From positions 1 through 64,000 of the forward strand of contig NW_017893342.1 of NCBI RefSeq assembly GCF_001540865.1: a stretch of 64,000 nucleotides of DNA. The letters run 5' to 3'. This document shows positions 32,881 through 45,327 of this stretch, piece after piece; the stretch's first letter is position 1; each line of letters begins with the position of its first letter. The notes under the pieces are model-generated. The model made no database searches, was not told the DNA's origin, and saw only the letters and a program-made list of their open reading frames with translations. This stretch comes from Ananas comosus (taxonomy: Eukaryota > Streptophyta > Magnoliopsida > Poales > Bromeliaceae). A program made the position numbers and the translations under genes.

Positions 32881-34910
32881 GTACGTTCTTTTCTTTTGTT
32901 TTATACGTGGTACGTGTACTAGACACCGAGTTATCTTATATAGATCTACCTACCCAAGTATGGTTAACGGAAGGAGTTTACGTTTTTTGCAAAATTTTCA
33001 GTGTTTGACAATAGATTGTATATCGAGAATAATCTTGCTGTTTTGGAACGTGATTTGGTCTATGACTTGAATTATTTCATATTTATTTTTTGATTGATCA
33101 CTTTCAGGGTTATTCTCTATTTGCATATTTTTAAACGATCAAATCTTTAAGATTCTAGTTAACATGTTGAATCATATTCAGCACCTCATGCGTCGAACTT
33201 TGAATGTTGCAATCATTTGTTTGATTATCAGTTTTGAGATGAATAAATCTTTCTCTGTTTTGAAATAACTATAATATTTTTAACTTGAGGGTTGCACTGA
33301 TTTAGGGGGAGTCTTTCTAATTCTAGCTATGAATATTTCTGAAATTCAAGATGTGGAAAGAGTTACATCCCTGCTGGGAGTGTGAAAACTACCACCACAT
33401 GGAGGAAAGAGCTACCACCCCGGTCGTCCGGTCAGTGTGTGCAGCTACCACATGTTGATTATAGTATCTATGTGAGACAAAAGAAAAGTACCTCTCAGAA
33501 AGAGAAAATGTAAGAATAATATGCTCAAAGAGCTATACTGCTTGTAGGTGATATAAGGTGGAATGTTAATAAAGATGCTCAAAGAGCCACTCCTGTCTCA
33601 GACGATGTGCATAACTCAATTTAATCATATTATGTTAATTTCACAATTTTGAGAAATATTTATTTCATTCTCTTTAACAAAATATGATGATAAAATGATA
33701 CAATTTGTTTCTAAGATCTTGCATGATGTGTGGGATTTTATTTTATATGTATCAAGAATTTTCATTGATTTTCGGGTCAACAATTTTGTAAATTTGAATA
33801 TCTCTGAAATTGATTTTTCAAAATTTATTTATGAAATTTTGTTTGAAGTTTTTGGGCTGGAAATTGGTTATTTTTGATGTTTGAACATTGTGACATATCT
33901 TCTAATTTTTTTGAAATTTTCGGGCCTCAATTTAAAATTTTTTTAAAAAATTCAAGCTCTGAGACCGGTCCCAGGCGAGAGAGACCGGTCCTTCCGCCGA
34001 ACCCGATAAAGGGCTTATCGCATGATCTGTTTTTGAGCGCGATCTTTTTTCTCCTGCTTTCCTCCTTGGCACTTCTCTTGTCTACAGATCAGGGTTTCCT
34101 CTTGTTTCTCCTTGGATTGCATTGATTTTAGGTATGATTTTCGGATTTTGTTGCGTTTATGTCATATTCTCCTAAAATGTATCTTGTTTCAGATTTTTTG
34201 ATGAGGATTCTAAAAATCTTGCTAAAAATGCATGTTTATGCTTCGATCTTGTTATGAGACCTGTTGTTTTCATCTTGTTTGGAATTTCTTTATCTTTTTG
34301 GTCAAGTTTTATAGTTTTTTTTATCATCAAAACCTTGGTTTTCAAAGTTTTTGTGAAAAATTTGTTTTTGCTGATTTTGTTGCATGATTTGTCCATATTT
34401 CTCATGATTATGTGGCCCCTAGGATTATTTCGTATTTATATACCAATTTGCTGAAAATTTTTGGATTTTACGAAAAAAAAAAAATGTGGTTCTTGATGGT
34501 CTTGATGATGATGACGCATGCATTTAGCTTAGATGATGCACTTTGCTTAGTTATGTGATGCATTTAGCTTAGATGATGCACTTTGCTTAGTTATGTTAGT
34601 TGTGTAAATTTGACTTGTGCTTGACTATGAATTATGACTTGCTGAACTATGACTTGATACTTTATTTATGTTTGATCTTGATAAGTTTACTTGAATCTTG
34701 ATTATGTTTTAAGAATGTTTTTGCAGGAATAATTCAAGACTTCAAAACTCCATGTCTAAGTCATAGAGTTTGTATTAAGGTTGTAAAAGTGTAATTTTCA
34801 TTTATTGGATCGATCATGCAGGAGATTATCGTTTGGTGATTGCGATGATCTTCTTTTTATTATTTATGAGTTGTGTACGAACTTTGTAAATATATTTTGT
34901 CACGAAATCA
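32881..34910 (+). other. 2-kb noncoding interval between C2 pol and polypurine tract
   Basis: About 2.0 kb of A+T-rich sequence separates the end of pol from the 3' LTR, much longer than usual for copia elements. It has no long open frame; the longest are about 60-80 codons and hydrophobic. SIRE-type elements carry an envelope-like frame or its relics here, but I see no conserved protein. Features are an ACCGGT pair at 33962-33988 followed by a T-rich tract, and a 40-bp unit repeated twice at 34517-34596. Confidence 0.7.
34517..34596. repeat. 40-bp tandem repeat, two copies
   Basis: CATTTAGCTTAGATGATGCA recurs at 34521 and 34561, with CTTTGCTTAGTTATGT after each. Confidence 0.9.
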
Positions 34911-34924
34911 CCAAAGGGGGAGAT
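34911..34924 (+). promoter_or_regulatory. C2 polypurine tract
   Basis: CCAAAGGGGGAGAT immediately precedes the 3' LTR start TGTTAAGG. Confidence 0.9.
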
Positions 34925-36135
34925 TGTTAAGGATTTTATAGGTTGGCGGATTTCGTAATGTTGAATGGAGTTTTGGAGAGTTGATTGCAGAAGATTGAAG
35001 AAAAGATCTAAATTGAAGGAAAAAGACTCACTCGTAAAGTTCGGCACCTAAGGTATGAAGAAAAGATCATTTGTGATGAAGATATTTGATTAGAATAAGT
35101 TCAGAAGGCTTAGATTGCTTTAAAAATACTTTACTGAACTTTTCTGTGTTCAGGGACCGGTCCCTGAGGTCAAGAGACCGGTTCCCCTAAGGTCCTCACT
35201 GCGTGAACTTTGATGCAACCGGTCCCCTGAGATGAGAGACCGGTTCCCGAACCTTGGTATTTCTGTCGCGCAGCGAGGGACCGGTCTCAAGCTTGAGAGA
35301 CCGGTTCCCGAACGTTGTGATTTTGGTCACGCAGTGAGGGACCGGTTCCTCACTTGAGAGACCGGTCTCTCACAGACCGGTCTCCTCGAGAAGACCGGTC
35401 TCTGAGGACGACACAGGTTTTTAAAAAGGACTTTTTGCAATCCTAGTCTACTTCTAAGTCTTCTAAACATATAAATAAGCTATGTGGGTCATCTAAAAGT
35501 TTAAGGCTTTGAATATTTACAGATTCTAAACCCTAGAAACTTGTTTTTTCCGTTTCAATGTTTCGATTCACATAACGAGTTTCTAACAATCAACAATCGG
35601 CTTGATTCTTCGTTTTTACTCGAGAACTCATACGAGAATCAAGTAGATTTTTGATTAAAGGTGAACCCTCATAGCTTATGGTATTCAAAGGTTAAATCAT
35701 CACAAATCTTCGATTCTACAAGCTCCGGAAGGAGGTTCGACGCGTGGATCTCGCGTGAAGCCGAGGATTCGGTGGACGCTTCGAGGAGTTGAGGCGTTGA
35801 CGCTGCAAGGAGTTGCAGCAAGGTTGATTGGTGGATTCCTATCGATCGAGGACCGACGAAGATCACCATCAACAAGAAATCGGTAAATTGAGTCGTGTAT
35901 TTTTGTCAAAATCACTTGTACTCATGTTTTCTTAGTGGATTTTCTTCGCGTGATCGGTTCCGTGGGTTTTTCACTCCGAATTGGAGTTTTCCCACGTTAA
36001 ATTCTCGGTGTGCTGTTTTATTTTTCACTACTTTATTTTATTTGCATCGAGATTTTCGAGTTTGCCATTTTTACAGCTATTCACCCCCCTCTAGGTGTTG
36101 CTTACCTTTTAGATCCTCGGGATCCATATCTTACA
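34925..36135 (+). mobile_element. C2 3' LTR (1211 bp)
   Basis: This copy is near-identical to the 5' LTR, with TATAAATA at 35470-35477 and the same ten-fold ACCGGT cluster at 35156-35401. Most differences are single substitutions, together with a run change at about 35499-35503 (GAAAAA versus GTTTAA). It ends CTTACA and is followed by AGCTG (36136-36140). Confidence 0.95.
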
Positions 36136-36140
36136 AGCTG

Positions 36141-36833
36141 GACTACACTATGTAGGTCCTAGAACATGTTGGAAACAATGACATTGAACCGGAAAATGAC
36201 TATCACTACTAGATAGGCTTAGTAGTTCGATTATCTTGACATGCTTATAGCATAGTGTTGGGACTTGTAGTATACATGATAGACTTATTTGTTGCATCAT
36301 AGTATACTTTGCTGCCATGATAGAGCATATTTATCATACATTGATATAGTGGATCATGATATCTACTTGCTCGTTATGTTGGGACATACTAGTCATACTT
36401 AGACATACTTCATTTTGATAAAATAGATGTACAACACATTTGACATCATATTTATTTGCGACATAGTAGTTTAGCATTTTAATCATGCTTCCATAAATGC
36501 AATCCATTTATTATTATTGTTGCTTTTTGGACTTACCCTTTCTATTGGGGCCTAGTGGTGCATTAAGCTGAGGTCAGTAATTGCCCACTGGGAACTATAA
36601 ATTATAATTCTCATGCCCTCTTTTTCTTAATGTTATTTCACAGCCTTCCACGCCGGGAGAGGCTTAGAATCGCGGAAAGGGTATCGCCTCGAGTTAGCTT
36701 GCTTCGAGGGACGTGTTGATAGGTGGTCTATCTCTTGTTGTTTTCTTTTTGGAGAGTTTGAGGGTTGTACCAATGTATTAGAGACCACCCGTTTTGTGTA
36801 CTAATGTGAACTAGGTGACCTAGAAATGGTTTT
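36141..36833 (+). mobile_element. LTR P, right part (truncated)
   Basis: The host LTR resumes after C2 with a sequence parallel to antisense L8 (56700-56900): CCCACTGGGAACTATAA hairpin at 36590-36615, then a GGGTATCGCC hairpin at 36679-36688 and AGAGACCACC near 36780. It stops before its terminal block. The border with the next LTR, near 36833, is approximate. Confidence 0.7.
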
Positions 36834-37771
36834 AATTGAGCCTAATAAGTGTTTCAAGCTTTCTTTTGCTTGTGGATGAGATCAAAACCATGGTTTGGGT
36901 GTGTGTGATGAAGCTTAGAGGTGAGCTTCACCCCGCTCATGGTAGAATCCAAACTAGGGTTTGGATTGAGCTAAGAATGATTTGTATAGAGTCTCTAGAG
37001 TAGATTGAAGCTTCTTTTGCTTCCTAATGAGATCAAACCCTAGGTTTTGATATGGGTTGAGCTAGAGCACCCAAATTTGGGACTTTTGCTTGTAAAGGTT
37101 CTAAAATGAAATTGACCCTCTAGAAATCTAATTCGGGGTATTTCCGACGCGTTGGTGCGCTCGGATTGACGTTACGAAAAGCCAAAATATAAAGATATGA
37201 GCAAAATGGCCTAATAGGGCTTCGTTTTGCCGTAGGTGACGAACTAGGAGTCTAAAAATCCCAAGAAAATCATTGTAGCATCCTAGTACGCCTACGAGGT
37301 GGGTGGTGCTATCCAAACTTATTAGAATTCCTTCTATACCTATTGTGTCATTCAATTGGGCATATGTTTATATTGTTGCATGCATTATATGGTAGATATG
37401 ATGTATATATGTGAATGTTGCATGATGTGAGTACACGTGCTATTTGAAATGTTTGAGAACCTATTTAACCCTACATGTATGCATGAGATATAATGTGAGG
37501 ACCCAATGAGATGAAAGAACAAAGTGACACAATAAAACATAGATCGAGTGGCATTCGATAATGTAAAGTAAAGTGACACTAGAGTTAGTGTGTGTGGCAT
37601 CAAAGTGAAACATGACGCAAAGAACAATGATAATGATTAGAGACAAGAAAGAAAATGAAAGTGGCATAAAGAACGAGTAAAGTTAAAGAACAATGATTGC
37701 TAGAGTTAGCAAAATAAAGTGATGTAAAGAATACTAGAGTTAGTGTAAAGACAATGATTGAACTGTATATC
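36834..37771 (+). mobile_element. LTR H, left part (host of the nested stack)
   Basis: It starts mid-LTR and parallels the G2 LTR read on its minus strand (44500-43600): AGCTTCTTTTGCTTCC, AAACCCTAGGTTTTGAT, CCGACGCGTTGGTGCGCTC, GTAGGTGACGAACTAGG, then a tract rich in GACATAAAG-like words. It is split at 37771 by solo LTR S4 with duplication ATATC and continues at 49715. Confidence 0.75.
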
Positions 37772-38229
37772 TTTAAGGTACGGGACTTCTAAAGGTTACG
37801 ATGTACATTTGGTTGGAAGACCATTTGAACGGTTTCGGTGAGGTCCCGGTGAGGTCCGGAAGCATTCGGGTGTTTCGGTGCGCGTAGGCGCTAAAACGGA
37901 GCCGAAAGGCCATGTTGGGCCGTGAGACAAATCTGGCATTAGCGTGGATGAAAAGATGATGAAAACACGCTCGAAAACATGTTTGGAAAGTCTCGGTTCG
38001 ATTTGAAAAGAATCAGAGGTCAAACGAGCGAAAACGAGCGAAAACGGAGAAGAAACGGTGAAAAGGCTGAAAATTTGGCTTAGTCCTTAAAGGTTGGAAT
38101 TCTGAACCTACGGGGACCGGTCCCTCAAGTCCAGGGACCGGTCCCCTATACAAAAAATGGCCCCCGCGGGGGCAATGCAATAAAATGAAAGTTGAGGGGC
38201 CTGATTGCATTTATGGCATTACGAGAGTG

Positions 38230-38236
38230 TATAGAG
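38230..38236 (+). promoter_or_regulatory. TATA-like core promoter of LTR S4
   Basis: GTGTATAGAGAGG follows GTTGAGGGGC (38190-38200) and the ACCGGT pair, the same order as in S3 (39443), and precedes a CT-rich leader. Confidence 0.5.
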
Positions 38237-39442
38237 AGGTGTGAGGTTATTTTCTTCTCTCCTTCACACTTATATCCCTAAAACACAAGCTCTCTCTCTC
38301 TCTAAACTCTCTTCTCTCTCTCTACAAGGGTGGATCTAGGAGAGGGATTGGTGGAGGTTGAAGCAAGGAGAAGGCTCATCATCATCATCATGTTCTTCTT
38401 CACCTTGAAGCTAACACAGAGGTAAGCTTGATGCTTATTAATGGTAGATCTCTAGGTCTTGAATCTTTTGCTCTAGAATTGGATTTAGACGAATCCTAGC
38501 ATGCTAATTAGATGAAAAGTGCTTGATTCATGAATCAATTTGGTGGATTTTTGCATAGTAGCAAATCTAGGGCTCAAAAGGGGGTTTTGAGAAATAGTTG
38601 GGTTTGATCTCTATTAACCCTCTGTAAACCTAATTGATGGGTCCCCGAACGCGTTCGTGCAGTCGGTTTGGCAATCTGTCGAGCCATTACAAAGATATTG
38701 AAGAAACGGACCTTCCGGCATTCGTTTCCGCCTGGAGGGCCGAGGCGGCGTCCATAAATCGCGGGGTTGGATTTCGAGTGTCGTAGCAAGAAACCGAAGA
38801 CCTTTAATTACCGGATCGCGGATCGGAGGTCGTTTGGTGGTCGCGCGTGGATTGGGTCAAGCCGAGCGGCGTGCGCCGCGGGAGGCCGATTGCGAGTGAC
38901 GACGAGCAATCGGAACGCGATAAAAGGTGGGGGGTGTCCATCCCGAAGCAACTGATGTAATATATCGAACTTCGAATTCATGAAGTTACGATGTATGTTA
39001 GCCTAGAGAGCCATTGGAATCATTCCGGCGAAGTTCGGGAGCATTCGGGTGCTTCGGTGCGCATAGGGCGCGAAAACGGGACCCGAAAGGCTATGTTGGA
39101 CCGTGGACTAAATCCGGCATTAGCGTGGATGAAAAGATGATGAAAACATGCTTGAAAACATGTTTGGAGAGTCTCGGTTCGATTTGAAATGAATCGGATG
39201 TCAAACGAGCGAAAACGAGTGAAAACGGAGCGAAAACGGTGAAAAAGCTGAAAATTTGGCTAAGTCCTTGAAGGCTGATTTCTGGACCTTCGGGGACCGG
39301 TCTCTCAGCCAAGGACCGGTCTCTCAGGGACCGGTCCCTCATCGCAAGGACCGGTCCCCGAAGCCCGAAAATGCCCAGTTCGGGCTGTTGCAAGAGATGC
39401 ATTGTTGAGGGGCTTATTGGCATTTTGTGCATGGGTTAAGTG

Positions 39443-39449
39443 TATAGAG
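39443..39449 (+). promoter_or_regulatory. TATA-like core promoter of LTR S3
   Basis: GTGTATAGAGAGG lies downstream of GTTGAGGGGC and of the ACCGGT sites and upstream of a pyrimidine-rich then GA-rich leader. Confidence 0.5.
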
Positions 39450-40219
39450 AGGAGTAGAACCTCTCTTTCTCTCTTTCCCTCACCGTATCATCCCCAAACC
39501 TCTCCTCTCTCTCTCTAGAAAGGAAAAGAGGAAGGAGAAGAGAAGAAAAGAGAAGAAGAGAAGAAGAAAAGGAAGGAGAAGAAGACAAGGAGGAGAATGT
39601 CACCCTCATCTTCTCCCTCCTTGCAATGGAGCAAGCTTCTTGAGGTAAGCTTCTTGAAGCTCTAATGGTAGATCTTCATGGCTATGGTTATATGCTCTAA
39701 GAATGGATTTAGTGGAACCCATTGATGCTAAATAGATGGTTTATGCTTGATTCATGAGATGAATTGGAGTATTTTGCTATATTTGCATCTAGGGCTCCAA
39801 AAAGAGGGTTTTTATAAATAGTTGGGTTTGATCTCAATTGACCCTCTGTAAACCTAATTGGGGACCAAACGAACGCGATGGAACACTCGGTTCGACGATT
39901 CGACGAGTGTACGCAAAGTTATTGACGAAACAATCTGTTTTGGTACAGATAGCCGCAGCACGCAGGATAAGCCTCCAAAAATCATGAAAATGGATCGGGA
40001 GTATCGTGGTGTCGGGGAATAAACTCCCGAACAGACGGATTGCGGATTGGTGGCCGTTCGGGTGGTCGCGCAAGAGTTCGGGCCAAACCGGGTCACGGGT
40101 GCCGCGGGAGGCCGATTGCAAGTGACTACAAGCAATCGGAACGCGTTAAAAGGTGGGTTGTGCTCACCGAAGCGATTAGGTCGCTTTCCGTGCCAAAGTG
40201 TAGTATGTTTACTATTGAT

Positions 40220-40284
40220 GCATGATAAAGTATGCTATTTGAGAATGCATGATAAAGTGTGCTATTTAAGAATGCATGATAAAG
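40220..40284. repeat. 27-bp tandem repeat, about 2.4 copies
   Basis: GCATGATAAAG recurs at 40220, 40247 and 40274, with a TGCTATTT(G/A)AGAAT remainder between copies. Confidence 0.9.
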
Positions 40285-42647
40285 ATAGATGCCAAATGAA
40301 TGCATGAGTTGATGTTAATTTACATGTGCATATTATAGAAATGCTAAACAGATGTCAAATGAAAGTATGAGATTTATACTAATCGAGAATGCATGTAGTA
40401 AATGTTAACGAATGCATAAAATGCTAAGTAATGACTACCAATGGATGACAAAATATATGCATGTTGAACATAGATTGAGTGGCATTCGAAATGGTAAAGT
40501 GGACACTAGAGTTAGTGTGGGACAACAAAGAATAAATGTGATGTAAAGAATAATGATAATGGCTAAAGATAATGAAAAACAATGTGATGATAATAATATA
40601 ATGTTGCATGATGTGAGTACACGTGCTTATTAGAATGATTAAGAATCTAAATAATCTATGTGTATGCATGAGATGTAATGTGAGAACCTAATGATAATGG
40701 CTTGAGACAAGGCAAAGCAATGTGATGTAAAGAATAATGATAATGGCTAGAGGCGATGTAAAGTAATGTGGCATAAAGAACAAGCAAAGTGTAAAGAACA
40801 ATGATAATGGCTAGAGTTAGCAACCAATGTGACATGAAGCACCCTAGAGTTAGTGTGTGGCAACAAAAGAACAAGTGTGGTATCAAGAATGACAATTACT
40901 AGAGTAATTGACAAGTGGGGTGTAAAGAACAATGATTGCTAGAGTTAGCAACTAATGTGATGTAAAGAACACTAAAGTTAGTGTAAAGCCATGATTCAAC
41001 TACATATCCTTAGAGTTAAGGATTGATCATACTTGCTATGAGTTCCGTGCTTGAGGGCGGTAGCTCCCCCTCAAGCGATGCGCTCCGGAGTTATGCATCA
41101 CGGGTTGGAGTAAACCCGAAGGACGGTCCTAGCTGGTGAGTTCCTGCGATGATGGACTTAATGTGAAGCAAGTTAATGTGGCGAAACCCCCGGGTTAGCC
41201 GTGAGATTAAAGAACAAAGAACAAAAAGGAATCATGAATTGGAAAGTGGATCTTGTATTCATTATGAATGGACTCAAGACCGAGTCGAGTGGCATAGTTG
41301 GCTAAGGTAAAGGTAACAATTGTGAAAGAATGACAATTGAGAAAGAATGACAATTGAGAAACGTTTGTTAATGTTATAAAGAATGGCAAAAGTGTATAAT
41401 GCGCCTAAGGTGCGAGTGCCCTTAGCAAAGAATAAAGAATAAAGAATAGAGAATAGAGAATAAAGAATAAAGAGTAAAGAATGGCTAATGATAAAGAATA
41501 GCAAATTCTAAAGAAAGGCTAATGGTAAAGAATGACTAAGAGTTGCATAATTTGCATATTTGTGAGGCATGAACATGTATTGCATGATGTTATATGTATA
41601 TATATCTGTTGGACTAACATGTTGCAGTGCCTCCTTTGGACCTGGTGGGTTGAGCTCTTCCCTTGGGTGGCTGTACCCACCGAGGACTATGGACAATAGT
41701 CTCACCCCCGTGTTGTTGTTTTTGGGGGTACAGGTTCACACGCGAGCGGCGCGGCGGCGCGAGGAAAGGGCGTAGCTCTGTAGTTAGCGCCCTACCACAG
41801 AGACCAGATAGCAGCACCCTGAGTCTGGTTCTTAGGGGTATAAGAAAAGAAAAGAAAAGAAAAGAGTCGATGTTGTAATATTATGTTTATAATCGATTGT
41901 ATATTTGGAAGTTGAGGATCAATGTAATGAAAAATGCGATATAAAATGATGAGATGAATGATTGTAATAACATAGGATGTGTTATGTTGTTTGATACCTT
42001 CCTTATGCAATCGTTGTTGAAAATTGTTCCTGTTTGGAACCTCTTGTACTTGTATTAATTGCGACGCCTTGAATGTACAGGGGAGACTCTGTCCGCGTGC
42101 ATGGGAAACCCTGTCCGTTCGGCGGTCTGTTGGCGTGCCCGAATCCGACCAAAGGGGCGGGCTCGGGGCGTGACAACTGAGCTTCTTCCTATGTCTTAGT
42201 GCTTATTCGATTGGCATATAGCATATCGTATATTGTTATGCATTATAGGGTGATGATACATGCATTCCTACTCCTTGTATGATGTCTATGATTAATATAG
42301 TATTATGATATGGATATTTGATGTAATGGACATAAGGATTAGGAGATGACATTGGTAAACCTATGATGCTAAATGAAAGAGGAACCTAGTGTTGTATCTA
42401 AAGACATAGTTTACTAGTGGCATTGGACTTAGTGTGATAGAAATACATATAACTTGTACCTAGTATGCATGAGATTGGGACATAGTGTTGTGAAACCCTA
42501 TAATGGCATGATTAATGTGGATTAAACTCTAGTTGAGTGACGACCTAGTGAATATGTGCAAATAGTGCATCGAGAACATTAAACTATGACGAGTGGCATC
42601 TAATTAATGTTAACCCATGATGAGTGGCATATGAGAACCTAGTGTAG

Positions 42648-42652
42648 TTGAC
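42648..42652. repeat. Target-site duplication TTGAC, left copy (Cassandra K1)
   Basis: An identical TTGAC at 48097-48101 closes the other side of K1. The interval between contains the later insertion G2. Confidence 0.9.
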
Positions 42653-42682
42653 TGTGACGCCCCAGCTTCCCAGGGGGTCACC

Positions 42683-45282
42683 TGTCACGCCCCGGGACCG
42701 ATGCCAATTTGGCCCGACCCGAGCACGTCAAACAGACGCCGAACGGATAGAGTTTCCCCTATCCGCCCAAGGCTCATCACATGCACATTTTCATCAATAG
42801 AGAAAAGCACTAGCGGAAACATACAAAAACGGCTTACACGAGGGTAAGCAATAGCCATAAGTGAAAGAAAAAGGAAACTAAACATTCTCAAGTAATATGA
42901 TTCATTTTGATCACATACGTTGTATCTATCCAACTTGTACACCCAAAACCTTTACATTCTTTCATCATTTCTTTTACATCACATTTACCTCAAAATGAAC
43001 ATTACATTCTTTTCTTTACATTACTATCATCAAATACAAAAGATGATCATAAGGTACTTTACTACAAAATAAAACCCAACTGTGGTGGCCTCTGACTAAG
43101 GCGCGATACCTTTACCGCGGTCGCTCGCCGGCTCGCTCGGTCCCGGCTCTGTGGAAATAGTGGGGTGAGAATTACAACAAAGTTCCCAGTGGGTTCGGCC
43201 CAACATCACCGACTTTCCCACTAGGACTAACTCAGGCATAATAGAAAGGATAAGCAAGATTTGTTTACCAATCTATAACATGATGATGCTTATATAGCCT
43301 GAACAAAAGCAAGGATATCTCAACATTGAATAAATGCAGACTATGCAATTTCTTTACTCTTTTTACTTTACTCTTTGTTCTTTGTTCCTTACACTTTTTT
43401 TTCTTTGCTCTGTATTCTTTTAATCTCAAGGCTAACCGGGGGTTTCGCCAAATTACTGCTTCACATTAAGTCCATCATCGCAGAAACTCACAAGCTAGGA
43501 CGTCTTAACGGGTCTCCTCCAACGCCGGATGCATAACTCCGGAGCGCATCGCCCGAGGGGAGCGACCGCCTCGAGCACGAACTCATAGCAAGTATATCGA
43601 ATCCTTAACTCAAAGATTTATAAGTATCAATCTTGACTTTACACTACTCTAGTGTTTTACATCACTTATGTTGCAAACCATGCAACATCTCTTTCGTTTC
43701 TTTTACTTTTGCTAACTCTAGCATTATATTCTTTATTCCCACATTACTTTAACTTTAGACATTGTCATTTCATCATTCTTTACTTCACTTTAGTTTTTGC
43801 ATCACACTAACTCTAGTTTTCTTTTCTTACATTTTCCGATGCCCTCGATCTATGTCATTGTGCCACTCTGTTCTTTTGCTCACTTTGGTGGTCAATTTTC
43901 TCTCATGCATACATCTAGGTTTTGACATTATTAGGTTCTAAACTCATTATGCAGTTGTGTCACAATCATGCATCATCACATTTCATTATTACTTTACCCT
44001 AAATGCATGCACATATATATGTAAATATGCTCAAGGATGACACAATTAGCATAGAGAGAATTTCAATGAGTTTGGAAAGCACCACCCACTTGCAGGTCTA
44101 TTTAGGTGCTCCGATGATTTTCTGGTTTTAGACCTCTGTTCTTTACCTGCGGCAAAACGAACCCTTATTAGAGCCATTTTGCTCATAACTTCTTTGACTT
44201 TCGTAATGCTATTCGAGCGCACAATGCGTCGGAAATACCCAATTAGGTTTTTAGAGAGGTCAATTGCACAATAGAAACTTTCATGAGCAAAGCCCAATTT
44301 GGGTGCCTATCGCATTGTAATATCAAAACCTAGGGTTTGATTCTATTGGAAGCAAAAGTAGCTTCATTATACTCTAAATAAAGCATTAGAACCATTCTTA
44401 GGCTTTCCAAAACCCTAGTTTGGATTTCACCATTAGAGGTGGCCCAAGCTCACCTATGTATCAAAACTAGGTTTTGATCTCTTTAGAAGCAAAAGAAAGC
44501 TTCAAAACTACTAGATATTCCATTAAAAACCGTCCTTAGGTTCATTCAAACCCATTTCTAGGGTTTTAGCATGATTAGGGTTAAAGCTTACCTCAAAGCT
44601 TTCCCTAACTTGCACTAGAGAGAAAGAAGATGAAGCCTCTTTTGCTCTTTGATCTTCTTCTTCACTTTCCTCTCCTACTTTTCCTTCTTTTCCTTGTCTT
44701 CTTCTTCTCCTTCTTTGTCTTCTAGAGAGAGAAAGAGAGGAGAGAGTGTGAGAGGGAGTGGAATGAGAGGAAAAGCCCCTCAGCCCACTACATAGCTCAA
44801 TGGGTTGCAAAAATGCAAGAAAACCCCTCAACTTTTATCTCTGTGCACTGCCTGGACTGGGCAGTTTTCGCAGGCAGAGACCGGTCTCCCCGAGCAGGGA
44901 CCGGTTCCCGAACGTCCACCCTGCGCAGCCAGAGTCGCTGCGCGCGATGCGACCGGTCTCTCTCCGATGGGACCGGTCTCTGGGGGACCGGTCTCTCAAG
45001 CAGAGACCGGTTCCCGAGAGCTACCTTCCAGGACTTAGCCGATTTTTCGGCTGTCTCCTTCTGCACGCGTTCGGGGACCGGTCTCTCCCTTCATGGACCG
45101 GTCCCCGAGAGCTGAAAATCTGCAGTTTTGCAGAATTCAATTCTTAAGCTCTCGAAAACCTTCCACAACTCACTTTCAATCACTTTAACACCTTCGGACT
45201 TTCCGAAGTGTTCCATCCTCGCACTTTGGTCAATTTGACTAAAGTTCGACATTTTTATTTTCCGAATTTTCGGTATATTACA
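42683..45282 (-). mobile_element. G2 3' LTR (2600 bp)
   Basis: The minus strand starts TGTAATATACCGAAAATTCG at 45282, directly after the polypurine tract. It contains an ACCGGT cluster (44878-45100), a CT/GA-rich leader (44640-44750), and near its 3' end the GGGAACTTTG hairpin (43162-43186), the GGTATCGCGCC hairpin (43100-43110) and the GGATAG/CTATCC terminal hairpin (42742-42765). It has the same family start as the fragment at 1887-3371. Confidence 0.92.
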
Positions 45283-45295
45283 TTCTCCACCCCTT
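45283..45295 (-). promoter_or_regulatory. G2 polypurine tract
   Basis: The complement of TTCTCCACCCCTT is AAGGGGTGGAGAA, lying directly before the LTR start on the minus strand. Confidence 0.85.
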
Positions 45296-45327
45296 AAAAT
45301 AATTTCGTCCGCGAAATTACGCATACC

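Larger units (their letters stand above)
26582..36135 (+). mobile_element. C2: structurally complete Ty1/copia element (9.55 kb)
   Basis: Two LTRs (26582-27793 and 34925-36135), a tRNA-Met type PBS, gag, pol, a polypurine tract and an exact AGCTG duplication define the element. Gene order is gag, protease, integrase, RT, RNase H, as in Ty1/copia. The gag sequence and the long noncoding interval between pol and the 3' LTR recall the SIRE/Maximus lineage, but I cannot prove that. The coding region is dead: the protease-integrase part is scrambled and pol has several stops. It sits inside LTR P. Confidence 0.95.
38956..42175 (+). mobile_element. Solo LTR S3 (3220 bp) with target duplication ACTGA
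   Basis: It starts TGTAATATATCGAAC and ends CTCGGGGCGTGACA. ACTGA flanks both ends exactly (38951-38955 and 42176-42180), and the host S4 reads through. Inside are four ACCGGT sites (39294-39360), a TATAGAG box (39443-39449), a GA-rich leader (39520-39595), a 27-bp tandem repeat, GAATAAA-rich repeats (41426-41480), and all three conserved 3' hairpins (41682-41708, 41768-41793 and the block 42081-42122). There is no internal domain. Confidence 0.95.
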
